This document shows positions 1-10,073 of a stretch of DNA of 64,000 nucleotides, one piece after another. The translations under genes and the position numbers were made by a program. Origin of the DNA: Bactericera cockerelli (Eukaryota > Arthropoda > Insecta > Hemiptera > Triozidae); NCBI GenBank assembly GCA_024516035.1, contig CM044957.1, positions 45,533,949 to 45,597,948 of the forward strand, in the 5' to 3' direction. The notes under the pieces were generated by a model, which had not been told where the DNA came from, did no database searches, and worked only from the letters and a program-made list of their open reading frames with translations. How positions within the stretch are numbered: the first letter of the stretch is position 1; every line of letters begins with the position of its first letter.

Positions 1-215
1 TAATTGACAAGAGCCCCCAGAACCAAGCCAATGCTGGTCTACTCCCTGTTTATAGTCCCCCAGCCAGACTGCTGGTCTACTGCCTGATGTTTATAGTCCC
101 CCAGCCAGACTGCTAGTCTACTCCCTGTTTATAGTCCCCCAGCCAGACTGCTGGTCTACTGCCTGATGTTTATAGTCCCCCAGCCAGACTGCTAGTCTAC
201 TCCCTGTTTATAGTT
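1..215. repeat. Tandem repeat, about 38-41 bp unit
   Basis: About six head-to-tail copies of a unit that includes ctggtctactccctgtttat and then agtcccccagccagact. Alternate copies carry a short variant (ctgcctgatg). The same unit occurs as one to four copies at 17705-17860, 31262-31300 and 62450-62480, always next to a conserved segment (gtgaacgatggtagccagac), so it looks like the expanded tail of an interspersed element. Confidence 0.85.
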
Positions 216-257
216 TATTACACAACAAAATATTTGATTGATTGAGACGTCACTCAC

Positions 258-475
258 CGTCCAGCCGGAGTAGTAGTTGTACTTCCGGCGGGTCAGAGTG
301 TAGTCGTCAAACACGAACGTGTGCCAGACGGCGGGCAGATGAAACGCGTAGTACCAGTTCCGGCAGACCATGGAGGCGGCGTACTTCTGGCTCATGTTGA
401 GGGACCCGAACACTTGCTCCAGCACCAGCTCAGGTAAGTCGGCCCAATCGCCGCGGTACTTGCTGTCGTCGATAT
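258..475 (-). CDS. F-box gene coding exon 2 (copy A)
   Basis: 218 nt with acceptor tttgcag, donor gtgagt, phase 1 in and phase 0 out. It encodes the F-box core. It is nearly identical to 4143-4360. Confidence 0.85.
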
Positions 476-1516
476 CTGCAAAGCAGATCTGTGCAGTAGT
501 CTTTTAGATTTTTCATGCTTGATCATAACCTCTTCCTACCCAACCACTATATTTGTTTTGTAGTGTTATCACCCCAAAGTACATTTAAATGCACACTGAG
601 AATGTAATGGTATCATCCCGAGTCAAGTTTTTTTTTTTTTTTTTTTTTTTTTTTGTAGTGATAACGCCCCAAATGCACAATTAGGGCGGAATTAATAGAC
701 GTTTTTGTAATACCTCTCTGGCGCTAAGTCACGGATTGCGTACTGTGTAATATAGGGAAAACCGACACTTAGCAGTGACTTAAGTTATCGATGTTGTCTA
801 TTAATTTCGACCTAGATTTTTCATGCTTGCTCATAATATATTTTGACCCGAGTACACCGACTCTAAATTTTTTTACTTCACTTATTTCAACTGCATGGTC
901 ATATAATGACGGGGGTTTACCCTCCATTCACTGGAAACTCACAAACCAGCTACTTCAATTAACCTCACCCACCTGAGTGAGGTCGAAAATAGCCAGCATC
1001 ACGAGGGTTTGAATTTGAATGAGTCCTAGTCTCGCTTGACGTTACTTCAGTGACAGAATGAGACACTGGAATATCTAAAAAAATTCATGTTTTGGATTTT
1101 TACTGCTCGCTCCAATTGCTTATCTCATCAACATAATCTATTTATGTTTATCGATTGATTTCAAACATGGATTTATTAAAGAAAATAGAAGAAAGGAATA
1201 GATAAAGACAATGGAGAAGAAAATGATTGAAAAAAAAAACGGGGGACCCAAGATCGAAGAACTACCTCACAGAGAGGATCAATTTGACAATCCAGAGGGG
1301 CAATGCTGCCATGTCAGTATTGCCACCAGAAGAATTGTAGTCACTGTTTTATTTATAAATAAATACATAAAATAAATTGATTAAAAGAAGAAAGGAATAC
1401 AATAAATTACACCTACCTTCATATTTCTCTTCATAAGCCCCAGCTGGTGTAGGCACGGGTTTACTTTCTTCGTCCCGCGTCAAATGTCCGTGCCACTTGT
1501 ACGAGGTAGAAGCCAT
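258..1516 (-). CDS. F-box protein, N-terminal part (copy A, runs off left edge)
   Basis: Two coding exons joined across about 940 bases give the first 106 residues. Residues 1-33 (MASTSYKWHG...) come from exon 1 and residues 34-106 from exon 2. The F-box begins near residue 44 (WADLPELVLEQVF) and runs to about residue 85 (VCRNWYYAFHLPAVW); such domains bind Skp1 in SCF ubiquitin ligases. The family is probably the F-box-only 33/39-like group with C-terminal leucine-rich repeats, but those repeats lie beyond the window, so the substrate class cannot be read. Both splice sites are canonical and the phase joins correctly (G|AT). The gene is head to head with SFT2. Confidence 0.8.
890..1075 (-). 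mobile_element. 5S-derived SINE, diverged fragment
   Basis: Complement of the 5S-SINE tail (gacgttaaa-type end, catgaccatgcagtt-like, cctgagtgaggt), followed by a degraded 5S head. It lies in the F-box intron. Confidence 0.5.
1417..1516 (-). CDS. F-box gene coding exon 1
   Basis: ATG at 1516-1514, 33 codons plus one base. The donor (gtaggt) reads at 1416-1411. The reading frame runs on into exon 2. Confidence 0.8.
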
Positions 1517-1751
1517 GTTTACATGAATCTTATCCTTTGCTTGACTATCAAAGTAAATACAACAATCAGCAATAGAATCGATGTGTTTGTAAACTCCCAG
1601 TGGCTTTTACGTAGCGCTTCCTCCGGCCAGATCCGCACTAGAAATTATTCGCTTGAAAAACATAAATATCCCGTCGGCAAACTGCCAAGTATTAAATATA
1701 TCTCCTAAGAAACGCTACGTGCGCAAAAAATAAAATACCGAAGGAAAGTCA

Positions 1752-1830
1752 CCGTAGCCTGGTGGTTTGCGTGATGGGTGAGCGCACAGGAGACACGGGT
1801 TCGAATCCCGGAAGGGTCAGATTTTTTTAC
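1752..1830 (+). mobile_element. tRNA-derived SINE head (family C-like)
   Basis: A tRNA-like stretch with B box (cgggttcgaatcccg) sits in the F-box/SFT2 intergenic region. The A-box half is altered, so it is unlikely to be a working tRNA. Confidence 0.5.
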
Positions 1831-2036
1831 TCTTTGGATGTTACAGGTTCCACTCATTACTTACGAAGGAAAATGAAGAGAGAGGTCTTTGTATGAACAA
1901 GAGACCGATGACGGTATTGTGTGTTAGTGATTTGTTTTATTTGTTTATTAAAACTAGTTTTATTAACTGGAATGTTTTGCATAAAATATTGTAGGTATTA
2001 ACTTCTAAGTTGTTTTAACCAGCATGGCTACAGCTG

Positions 2037-2062
2037 GGGGGGGGGGGGGGGGGGGGGGGGGG
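2037..2062. repeat. Homopolymer G run
   Basis: About 25 consecutive G. Such runs are prone to length errors in assemblies. Confidence 0.95.
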
Positions 2063-2960
2063 TGGTTGATGGTCTCTAGCCAACTTTAGTTGGCTTGTCC
2101 TGCTCCTGAACCACATACCTATTCATATGTGCGATCAAACATTTACCTACCATCGTGAGGACTTGAGCTTTTTCTTTATAAGCCATTAAACTCTTGGGAA
2201 AACTTCAATCTAAACTGGCTTGTTAGGTTTGGCTAATTTCTTGTAGCACCGTTTGCTTAGTAAACAAAACTTGTCCTTCGATTTCTTTTACATATTTTTT
2301 TTTACAACTACTTATGTTTAAATTTTTCATAAGAGTTTATTATTGGCTTTTAAAGAAAAAGTTCTCACCATGATTGATTGCAAATAAGAATAATATGTGG
2401 GTCAGGAGCAGGAGGAGCCAACTTAAAGTTGGCTGTAGACCATCACTCCCCCCTAGCTGATAGTATAATTATGCCTGTAAGGTTTAAATTGAGGGAAGTT
2501 TGGTAAAGTTGATACTTAGTATCCTGAAACAAAGGAGGAGGAAATACAAGAAAGGATAAATCCAGTCCAGAAAATATTTTTTTTAAATGGAAAAATACCA
2601 CTCCAGCCAGGAATTGAACCTGCGACCCTCTAGAATAGACCACAGTTGACGGTGCGGGAAAAATATTTATGGGAAAAAATTGTTGGAGGGAAAAAGGGAT
2701 TTTTGAGGGGAAAAAGTCCCTGCCACATGTCGGGCTCTCCGATTGGTTCTCAGTTTTAATATAGGGAGCGCGAAAATTTAAATTACATTTCTCTCCTTTT
2801 TCTTAAGATTTTTTTTATTCAATAAAGTAAATAAAGTAATAAATATTAGTTAATTTGTTAATTACGTACTATTTAAATCCTCTTATTTGTTTTGAAGTGT
2901 CTCTTTAATAAACATGACAATCTTTTGAATCAGTGAGTGAGCTTGAACAGAAATCCCAAA

Positions 2961-3041
2961 ATGGCTAGTTTAAAGAAAGACTTGGATATGTACATGTCCT
3001 CTTCCAGTACAACAAGTGGCAAGGGTGGTGGAATAAGTCTC
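2961..3041 (+). pseudogene. Truncated duplicate of SFT2 exon 1 (copy A)
   Basis: Repeats the start of SFT2 exon 1 (MASLKKDLDMYMSSSS...) with one extra codon and a few substitutions, then breaks off after GGGISL into unrelated sequence. About 370 bases of upstream sequence (from about 2590) also match the region before the intact copy (4647-5007). It lacks the rest of the exon and the donor. Confidence 0.8.
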
Positions 3042-3604
3042 ATTGGAGAGAGCTCTTCCACCCAACCATAATGCTTATTTATTGATCATTATCATCTTCA
3101 AAACTTAAGTAATTATTTCCTGAGAAATCGGTCCAGAGCTTTTCCACCATTGTCAATTTATGAGGTACCTATATGGACATGAAAGGAGCCTAGACATTGG
3201 ATCTGGGCGTCCATATAATCCTCTCATCACCGTGATTAAGGTACCAATACCTATCTCACGGACACGGAATTATTATTATAGGTACCTATGTACTTTCTAG
3301 CGATCAGTGGCGTGGCTAGACCAAAATTTTGGGGAGAGGGGTCTGAGGGCTGGATGTACCTACTATAATATCGTTTTGCGGATCGCATAGGTACTTTTTT
3401 CAGGGGGGGGGGGGGAGGGGTGGTTCTCCCCAATCGAGTCAGAACTTACGTTTCCCCGTTTAAAACAACACGGCTTAAGGAAAGAAGATCTTCTCTTCTT
3501 TATTTTCTTACCAACTTGATTTGCTAATTTTTTATTGATTTTCTTTTTAAATGTGTGAGATGTACATAATTATATGTATGTACCTTTTATTATTACACCA
3601 CAAC

Positions 3605-3748
3605 CGACCTCAGTAGCTTGATCGATAAGGCAGCGGACTTGTAACCTGGAGGTCGGTGGTTCAAGTCCCGGTTTCAGCGTGTATTTAGTAAAGCGAGTTT
3701 GAGCAGTTGTGATATCACGATAGTGATTAACACAAATATGATAACTTT
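3605..3748 (+). mobile_element. tRNA-derived SINE, family A
   Basis: Head cgacctcagtagcttgatcg, B box ggtggttcaagtcccgg, then the body agtaaagcgagtttgagcag and the end gattaacacaaatatgataa. At least a dozen copies lie in the window on both strands, which defines the family. Confidence 0.85.
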
Positions 3749-3874
3749 TTTATTACACAACAAAATATTTGATTGATTGATTGAGATGTCACTTTAATAT
3801 GTAAGATGTTACATAATTATATGTATGTACCTATTATTATTACACAACAAAATATTTGATTGATTGATTGAGAT

Positions 3875-4125
3875 CAGGCGCGGCCGGGGCTAAGGAGCTG
3901 CGGGACTACTACAGCACCCCCAGACAAAGAAGAAAAAGAGATGATTTTCTCAAGTACTAGCTCGTACACAATGAAAATGATCACACATTTCTAGAATAAT
4001 TATTATGATTGGCATGGTAAACAAACTCAAACTCTTTAGATACTGAAAGAGCGGCTTTATAAATCCCAATTTAGTCTGGTCTATGTGACAGCACCCCCAA
4101 AACATTTTCCCACCGGCCGCGCCTG
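3875..4125. mobile_element. hAT-like MITE
   Basis: Terminal inverted repeats caggcgcggccgg / ccggccgcgcctg are flanked by an 8-bp duplication attgagat (3867-3874 and 4126-4133). That is the target-site length of the hAT superfamily. It is 251 bp with no transposase. Confidence 0.85.
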
Positions 4126-4142
4126 ATTGAGATGTCACTCAC

Positions 4143-4360
4143 CGTCCAGCCGGAGTAGTAGTTGTACTTCCGGCGGGTCAGAGTGTAGTCGTCAAACACG
4201 AACGTGTGCCAGACGGCGGGCAGATGAAACGCGTAGTACCAGTTCCGGCAGACCATGGAGGCGGCGTACTTCTGGCTCATGTTGAGGGACCCGAAAACTT
4301 GCTCCAGCACCAGCTCAGGTAAGTCGGCCCAATCGCCGCGGTACTTGCTGTCGTCGACAT
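4143..4360 (-). CDS. F-box gene exon 2, second copy
   Basis: 218 nt, splice sites intact, the same reading as 258-475 with one Ile-to-Val change at the second codon. Its partner exon 1 would lie in the 100-N gap. This is either a second locus or the other haplotype placed in tandem. Confidence 0.7.
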
Positions 4361-4546
4361 CTGCAAAGCAGATCTGTGCAGTAGTCTTTTAGATTTTTCA
4401 TGCTTGATCATAACCTCTTCCTACCCAACCACTATTTTTGTTTTGTAGTGTTATCACCCCAAAGTACATCTAAATGCACACTGAGAATGTAATGGTATCT
4501 TCCCGAGTCAAGTTTTTTTTTTTGTAGGGATAACGCCCCAAATGCA

Positions 4547-4646
4547 NNNNNNNNNNNNNNNNNNNNNNNNNNNNNNNNNNNNNNNNNNNNNNNNNNNNNN
4601 NNNNNNNNNNNNNNNNNNNNNNNNNNNNNNNNNNNNNNNNNNNNNN
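4547..4646. other. Assembly gap, exactly 100 N
   Basis: A fixed-length gap placed inside the second F-box/SFT2 copy. The left side matches sequence near 630-665 and the right side matches sequence from about 2590, so the missing piece corresponds to roughly 1.9 kb of copy A, including F-box exon 1. Confidence 0.95.
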
Positions 4647-4779
4647 GAAAAATACCACTCCAGTCAGGAATTGAACCTGCGACCCTCTAGAATAGACCTC
4701 AGTTGACCGTGCGGGAAAAAATATTAATGGAAAAAAATTAGCAGAGGGAAAAAGGGATTTTTGAGGGGAAAATTCCCTG

Positions 4780-4840
4780 CCACATGTCGGGCTCTCCGAT
4801 TGGTTCTCAGTTTTAATATAGTGAGCGCGAAAATTTAAAT
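4780..4840 (+). promoter_or_regulatory. Candidate shared promoter core of SFT2 and the F-box gene
   Basis: An inverted CCAAT box (ccgattggtt) is followed about 20 bases on by gcgcgaaaa, which fits an E2F-type site. Both are kept in the duplicate upstream of 2961 (near 2740-2775), while surrounding bases vary. The assignment is inferred from conservation and position only. Confidence 0.35.
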
Positions 4841-5007
4841 TATATTTCTCTCCTTTTTTTCAAGATTTTTTTATTCATTAAATTAATTAAAAATAGTGAG
4901 TTTGTTAATTAGTCACTAAATTAATACCTCCTATTTGTTTTGAAGTGTCTCTTTAATAAACATGACAATCTTTTGAATTATCAGTGAGCTTGAACAGAAA
5001 TCCCAAA

Positions 5008-5187
5008 ATGGCTAGTTTAAAGAAAGACTTGGAGATGTATATGTCTTCCAGTTCAACAAGTGGCAAGGGTGGTGGAATAAGTCTACCTACTGCTTCACTG
5101 GGAAAGTGGTTCAGGAAATCTGAAGTGACGGATGAAGAAGAAACTTTTCTTGGCAGCAGCAAGGTAGCCAGTTGCTTTCCAACACTG
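5008..5187 (+). CDS. SFT2 exon 1
   Basis: 180 nt, 60 codons. The first ATG in frame is at 5008 in a good context (aaaATGG). Donor gtaagt. Confidence 0.92.
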
Positions 5188-7923
5188 GTAAGTAGTAATA
5201 ATTATAATATTGCCTTATTTATACTGCCCAACTAGGAAGAGTCTGAACGACTTCAATGGTGGAGTCCAAAGCAAAGTGGAAGCTCTCCGGTGTACCATCA
5301 CGTCGGGTAATCTCCAGATTAATACAATAATATTAATATTGCCTTATTTATAATGCCTGATATGGACTAATGAGTCCCATTATTCTAGCAGTTAGCATAA
5401 GATGTCATTTTGTCAAAATTCCAAACGGATGGATAACTTGTCATGTCCTCCCTGTGATTCAAACCCACACAACCCACAGATTACCAGATACATGTCTTGG
5501 CCACTGAGCTACCAGGATAGAGTTGTATTCTCCGGAGATATTCATAACTTGAGAGTATAGATTTAGGATTAAAATATAAATATTCAAACTCAAAACATAT
5601 TATCATCATTTGGTTAACCAAACTGGAAGAGAAGCCAGCGTCGATGGCATGTTGAATACACCGGTTCCCTTCAGAACACCGAAGTTAAGCGACATCCAGC
5701 GAGGTTAAGACTTGGATGGGTGACCATTCAAATTCTAATTCTCGTGACGCTGGCTTTTCCCGGCCCCACTCAGGCTGGGTGAGGTCAATGTGAGTAGCAG
5801 GTTTGTGAGTTTCCTGCGAATGGAGGATAAAACCCCCGTCGTGATATGACCATGGCAGTTGAAAGCGACGTTAAACCCCACTTAAAAAAAACAAAAAAAA
5901 AAAAAACTGGAAGAAGATTTTTCCTCTTCCAAAAGAAAAATGACTTGCTTCCAGTTTGTTCATTTTATTCCAGTTGCATCCACTTTGGTTAGAAGGAAAA
6001 ATATGGCTCTTGTCATGTTTCCCAGCTGGGTTTTGAACACACAACCTATGAATTATGATGCCTTCACCACACTGAGCATCAATGATAAATGATATTAGGA
6101 TAACCAGAAAAAAATTATCAGAAGAAGAATGTTTTGATTTTAAAAGCAGGACATTTACCTGAAAGGAAAACTTTTTTGTTGTTAAAATATCATGTTTTCT
6201 CAACAAAGGACATTCATTCTGAATTGGAATTATCTGATATCCAGGCATCATGGCGACAAATTGTACTGTCCTGGCAGGACTTTAAAACACAGGACTTTCC
6301 TCATGCCTAGCCTGTGTGATACCTATTAGTTTAAGGTTTAACACTTAGACGACCGGGTGTACCACCGGGTGTACCACGGTGGTACACGCACGTTTGTACG
6401 GAATGGACCGGGTGTACCACCGGTGGTACACAATGTTGGAGAGCCCTATTATCACCGGTCCCACAAGAGAATTCACGAAAAACCATGCCGGTTTTCTAAG
6501 TGTTAAGAAGTAAAGTAGGAATTTCTCAAAAATAATGATTTACAGGGTTCCTTATCTCAATGTGTCACAGTCACATTTAAATTTTCATATTCAAATAAAC
6601 TAAGTTCTTTAATAAATATGCTAAAACTGAAAAAAAATGAATTATGTATGAATATTTCAATATTATTATTATTCTGTGGTGGATTAGTATCATATGAAAG
6701 TGTACTTTTTTTTCTCTTTTTTTTTTATTAATTTTTTTGAAATGCAAAAAAACTTTTCTTTTTCTCTGGCATTTCAGACTAGATTCCAAAGACTCATTGG
6801 GTTCTGTGCATGTCTCAGTATGTCTAGTATTTGCTTTATCCTTGCTGCCCTCTACTTGCCTGTACTAGTGTTTAAGGCACAGAAGTTTGCCATGCTGTTT
6901 ACACTAGCAAGTTTATTCTTCAACTTCAGGTAAGACTTTTAAAATGTTTCTTCAAGTATTTTGCACATGATTAAAAACAACAGCCATAATGTCACTTGCT
7001 GTAATGATAACAATATGACTTTACAGTACAGTTTAAACAAATAAAAATATTCATTGTACAAATGAATATTTTCATGAACTTCAAGATTTTCAAACTTTCA
7101 AAAAACACAATCCAATTTTGTGTTTTATTAAAAAACAAAATTCATGAGTAAGTGGGACAGAACTAATATGAATAAAATATTTACAAACTCTGATTCATAT
7201 TAATAATAGCCAGCAGGAGCATGCTCTCTTGACAAGCCCTCCTGTCAAACTTAATAGTAAACTCACCAAGCCAGCGTCGATGGCATGTTGAATACACCGG
7301 TTCCCTTCAGAACACCGAAGTTAAGCGACATCCAGCGAGGTTAAGACTTGGATGGGTGACCATTCAAATTCTAATTCTCGTGACGCTGGCTTTTCCGGCC
7401 CCACTCAGGCTGGGTGAGGTCAATGTGAGTAGCAGGTTTGTGAGTTTCCTGCGAATGGAGGGTAAAACCCCCGTCGTGATATGACCATGGCAGTTGAAAG
7501 CGACGTTAAACCCCACTTTAAAAAAAAAAAAAAACTCACCAAATCAGAGGTGATACTTAATTTTAACCTTGTTGATTTAAAGCATGCAAATAAACAAAAG
7601 ACTGCTTCATAAATTTAAAGAAAAAAAAAATCAATTTCAGTTTTGCCTTTCTCTGGGGACCTTGGATGCACATGAAACATCTTTTCACGAGAGAGAAGTT
7701 ACCATTCACCTTATCCTACGGGTTCACATTGATAGGAACTCTATACTGTGCTTTGTGGATCCATTCAACCCCACTTACCGTACTCCTGGCAGTGCTACAA
7801 GTGATTGCTCTCGTGTGGTTTCTCGTGAGCTATGTGCCAGGTGGAAGCTCAGGGCTGTCATTCTTGACGAGGATATGCACATCTGCTGTCAGCAACTCCA
7901 TGTCCAGTTCCCTCCCGATATAG
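5008..7923 (+). CDS. SFT2-domain vesicle transport protein (SFT2D3-like)
   Basis: Three exons (5008-5187, 6778-6929, 7641-7923) join in frame to give 204 aa. Residues 1-60 form a soluble N-terminus (MASLKKDLEMYM) with a Trp-Phe stretch (LGKWFRKS). The rest carries four hydrophobic segments: IGFCACLSMSSICFIL, KFAMLFTLASLFF, LPFTLSYGFTLIGTLY and PLTVLLAVLQVIALVWF. The family signatures LYLPVLVFKAQKFA, FLWGPW and the terminal LPI match SFT2/SFT2D proteins, which help vesicles from endosomes fuse with the Golgi. The long N-terminus resembles SFT2D3 more than SFT2D1/2. All splice sites are GT/AG and phases agree (0, then 2). It is convergent with Cad99C. Confidence 0.93.
5230..5330 (+). pseudogene. 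Fragment of Cad99C exon 19 inside SFT2 intron 1
   Basis: From about 5236 to 5316 the plus strand reads KSLNDFNGGVQSKVEALR, then CTITSGNL. It corresponds to the 3' part of Cad99C exon 19 (KSLNVISGGGQSDVEALR), and the AT-rich bases after it also resemble the intron following exon 19. It lies about 19 kb away on the opposite strand, with no acceptor or usable donor seen. Confidence 0.8.
5330..5522 (-). mobile_element. tRNA-derived SINE, family D
   Basis: Complementary tRNA-like head (ccactgagctaccagga) with family D tail (gcctgatatggactaatgag) in SFT2 intron 1. The anticodon region is degraded. Confidence 0.65.
5634..5906 (+). mobile_element. 5S rRNA-derived SINE, young copy
   Basis: The first 120 bases follow 5S rRNA closely: gttgaatacaccggttc, acaccgaagttaagcgac, gaggttaagacttggatggg and a closing gacgctggc. 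Then comes a tail (ggctgggtgaggtcaatgtg ... gaaagcgacgttaaacccca) and poly(A). A target-site duplication aaactggaaga flanks it (5620-5630 and 5904-5914). Confidence 0.92.
6338..6506. mobile_element. piggyBac-like MITE (TTAA-flanked)
   Basis: Ends in ttaacacttagacgaccgg and ccggttttctaagtgttaa, with TTAA at both boundaries. The interior carries repeated ggtgtaccaccg and its complement. 169 bp, no coding capacity. Confidence 0.8.
6778..6929 (+). CDS. SFT2 exon 2
   Basis: 152 nt with acceptor ggcatttcag and donor gtaaga, phase 0 in, phase 2 out. It encodes TRFQRLIGFCACLS to LFFNF, the first two membrane segments. Confidence 0.92.
7270..7533 (+). mobile_element. 5S rRNA-derived SINE, young copy
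   Basis: Nearly identical to the copy at 5634. It ends in a long A tail and is flanked by the duplication aaactcacca (7259-7268 and 7532-7541). It lies in SFT2 intron 2. Confidence 0.92.
7641..7923 (+). CDS. SFT2 exon 3 and stop
   Basis: 283 nt. Acceptor tcaatttcag; reads SFAFLWGPWMHMKHLF to SSSLPI and stops with TAG at 7921. It holds the last two membrane segments. Confidence 0.92.
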
Positions 7924-7929
7924 GCTTGT

Positions 7930-8110
7930 CACTATCAACTGCATGTCAGAATGGGGGTTTTATCCTCCATCCATTGGAAACTCTCCAACCAGCTACTTAA
8001 ATTAACTTCACAAAGCCTGAGTGGGCCTAGGAAATTTGAATGGTCACCCATCCAAGTAGTATCCTCACTGGACGTTGTTTAACTTCAGTGACAGAACAAA
8101 AACTGTTGTA
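7930..8110 (-). mobile_element. 5S-derived SINE fragment in SFT2 3' UTR
   Basis: Complementary 5S-SINE tail and part of the head (ggtcacccatccaagtagta, ttaacttcagtgac) begin within ten bases of the SFT2 stop, so the 3' UTR begins in retroposon sequence. Confidence 0.7.
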
Positions 8111-8538
8111 ATATGACTCTTAGGGTTAGGTGGTAGAAAATGTTCTGAGCATTAACCTCGCCTGGTGGGGTTACCTTCCATTAAAGAGTGTTATTATTAT
8201 TATAAATAAGGTGATTTTATTATTAATGCCAGAAAAATTCTTTTTTAGCCTTTTTTTAAAACAATATTAAGAGCTAAAATACATCTTGGTGGTCCTTCCC
8301 ATCTATGTGTACATCTTATGAAGACATATATTTTTTTCAATTTTTAAATGGTGGCAAAAAGCTGATAAAATAGGACAACATTTTATTTACATGTTGACTT
8401 TTCAATATTTTTGTGTCTTATGTATTTATGTATTTTTTTTTTTTCATCCTTCTTTTTAAATGTATAATATCGTTCTCTTCTGTACTCGTATTGTAATAAT
8501 TCTTTTTGTTTGTACATAAAATGTTTAAATATTACATG

Positions 8539-8544
8539 AATAAA
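8539..8544 (+). terminator. Candidate SFT2 poly(A) signal
   Basis: AATAAA about 615 bases past the stop, followed by a T/GT-rich stretch (gtatcttgtttt). No better candidate was seen earlier. Confidence 0.5.
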
Positions 8545-8882
8545 AAGTATCTTGTTTTAAAAATTGCTTCTATTGTCTCCAGATTTTCCAAAGATTACAT
8601 GAACTGATTGATTACACTGGATGTGCTTGATTGTCTAAAATCTAAAGCCTGCACCAGCAAGATCTTTATTCAAACAATATGATTACTGATCATGATCATC
8701 ATGCTGGGGCAATTCAATAAGTTATTATAAACCAAATTCAAAAGTAAAACACTTAACTTCTGATTGAATTGCTCTTTGTATGAAATTAACTGTATTCGAA
8801 AAGTTGGTTTCTTAGCTTGCCATAAATTCCCTCACACATTACCTCACTAACACCTGAAGATTGGAGGAAAGTCTTGAAGGTT

Positions 8883-9115
8883 TTTTTAATATGGTTTTAA
8901 CGTTGCTTTTAACTGCATGGTCATATCACGACGGGGGTGTTACCTCCATTCGCAGGAAACTCAAAAACTTGCCACCCAAATTAACATCACTCAGCCTAGG
9001 TTTGCCCGTAATGCCAGCATCACGAAGTATTTACCTCGCTGGACATTGCTTAACTTCGGTGATCCTACGAGACCTTAATGCTTTCAACGCACCATCGACG
9101 CTGGCTAGAAAAACA
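8883..9115 (-). mobile_element. 5S-derived SINE, older copy
   Basis: Tail and 5S-like head on the complementary strand (ttaacttcggtgatcctacg, aacgcaccatcgacgctggc) with scattered changes. Confidence 0.75.
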
Positions 9116-9756
9116 AGAATTTGGCCTTAACTTTGGAACAAAGATTGTCCCTCTGCAATATGGGTTTATGTGATAGTCCATGATGTACTGAACCTCATTA
9201 AATTAAGTCCAATAGTTGTGAGAACACCCTGTATAACTAAATATTTTCGGGTTGTGAAATAAAATATCAGAATTTGTAGAATGTAAATGAACGTTGTGTG
9301 ATGTTCACACCAGTTTATTTGATATTATGTACATTTATACTATAGAATATGGTCTGTAAGTATCAATCAGCTCTTATTTACAAAAAAAAAAAAAAAAATC
9401 GTTTACAATCTGATTGAGCGAATAATAATTAAATTAAAGTCAAGGATTTATTGGAAGTACCATCTACTTGTATACCTATACAAACCTTGAATCATCTTTG
9501 GAAAAAAAAAAATGTAAGAAAATGTCAAGGTATATGTGAGTAAGAAAATATCTGTGTCCCACGGCAAGAGTCATAGTCATGTCTGTTTGTAGTAAATATA
9601 TTTACTATGTATACTCATACCTCGTGAGGAAAAATGAGTATTTACTTGTATGAGTAACGACTAGTGGCACCATTGTCAAAGCATAAAGAATATTTAAAAT
9701 AATTTGTAAAAGTAAAGGATGCTCTAAGACGCGCTAAACACAAAAAAATGTGAAGA

Positions 9757-9925
9757 GCCACCGTGGTTGTCTTGCACTCACGATGACCTGGGTTCGAATT
9801 CCAGTTGAAAAAAATTTCCGGAATTTTTCAACTCTGTACTTTGCATGTCACGAGGTCCACTCATACCTCGTGAGAAGAAACAGTAGCTGCTTTAATGTGA
9901 GCAGCGACTAGTGGCGGAATTATGG
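9757..9925 (+). mobile_element. tRNA-derived SINE, family C, in Cad99C 3' UTR (antisense)
   Basis: Head ccaccgtggttgtcttgcac, B box ctgggttcgaattccag, body actcatacctcgtgag and gagcagcgactagtggcgg. It ends about 20 bases from the Cad99C stop codon. Confidence 0.8.
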
Positions 9926-9941
9926 ACAAAATAATTTCGAC

Positions 9942-10073
9942 CTATAGTTCAGTGGTTGTCTCTATGGGAGACCCGTCCATTAGATAATTGAACGTTAGGT
10001 GATGATTGTTTAAGTCTTTTTTCTCTTTGAACGTGACGTTCTCGTTGGTATGGCTTAGGTTCCCGTTCCTCGT
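9942..10073 (-). CDS. Cad99C: Cad99C exon 28 (C-terminus, stop)
   Basis: 132 nt. Acceptor ccatttcag; reads TRNGNLSHTNENV to SPIETTTEL and stops TAG at 9944-9942. The last residues T-E-L fit a PDZ ligand. Confidence 0.9.
   Translation of the reverse strand, partial: TRNGNLSHTNENVTFKEKKDLNNHHLTFNYLMDGSPIETTTEL

Noticed and set aside
4470..4658. Reading frame across the N gap
   Set aside because: It consists mainly of unknown residues.
5634..5755. Functional 5S rRNA gene
   Set aside because: The 5S-like part has many substitutions, continues into a SINE tail with poly(A) and is flanked by a target-site duplication.
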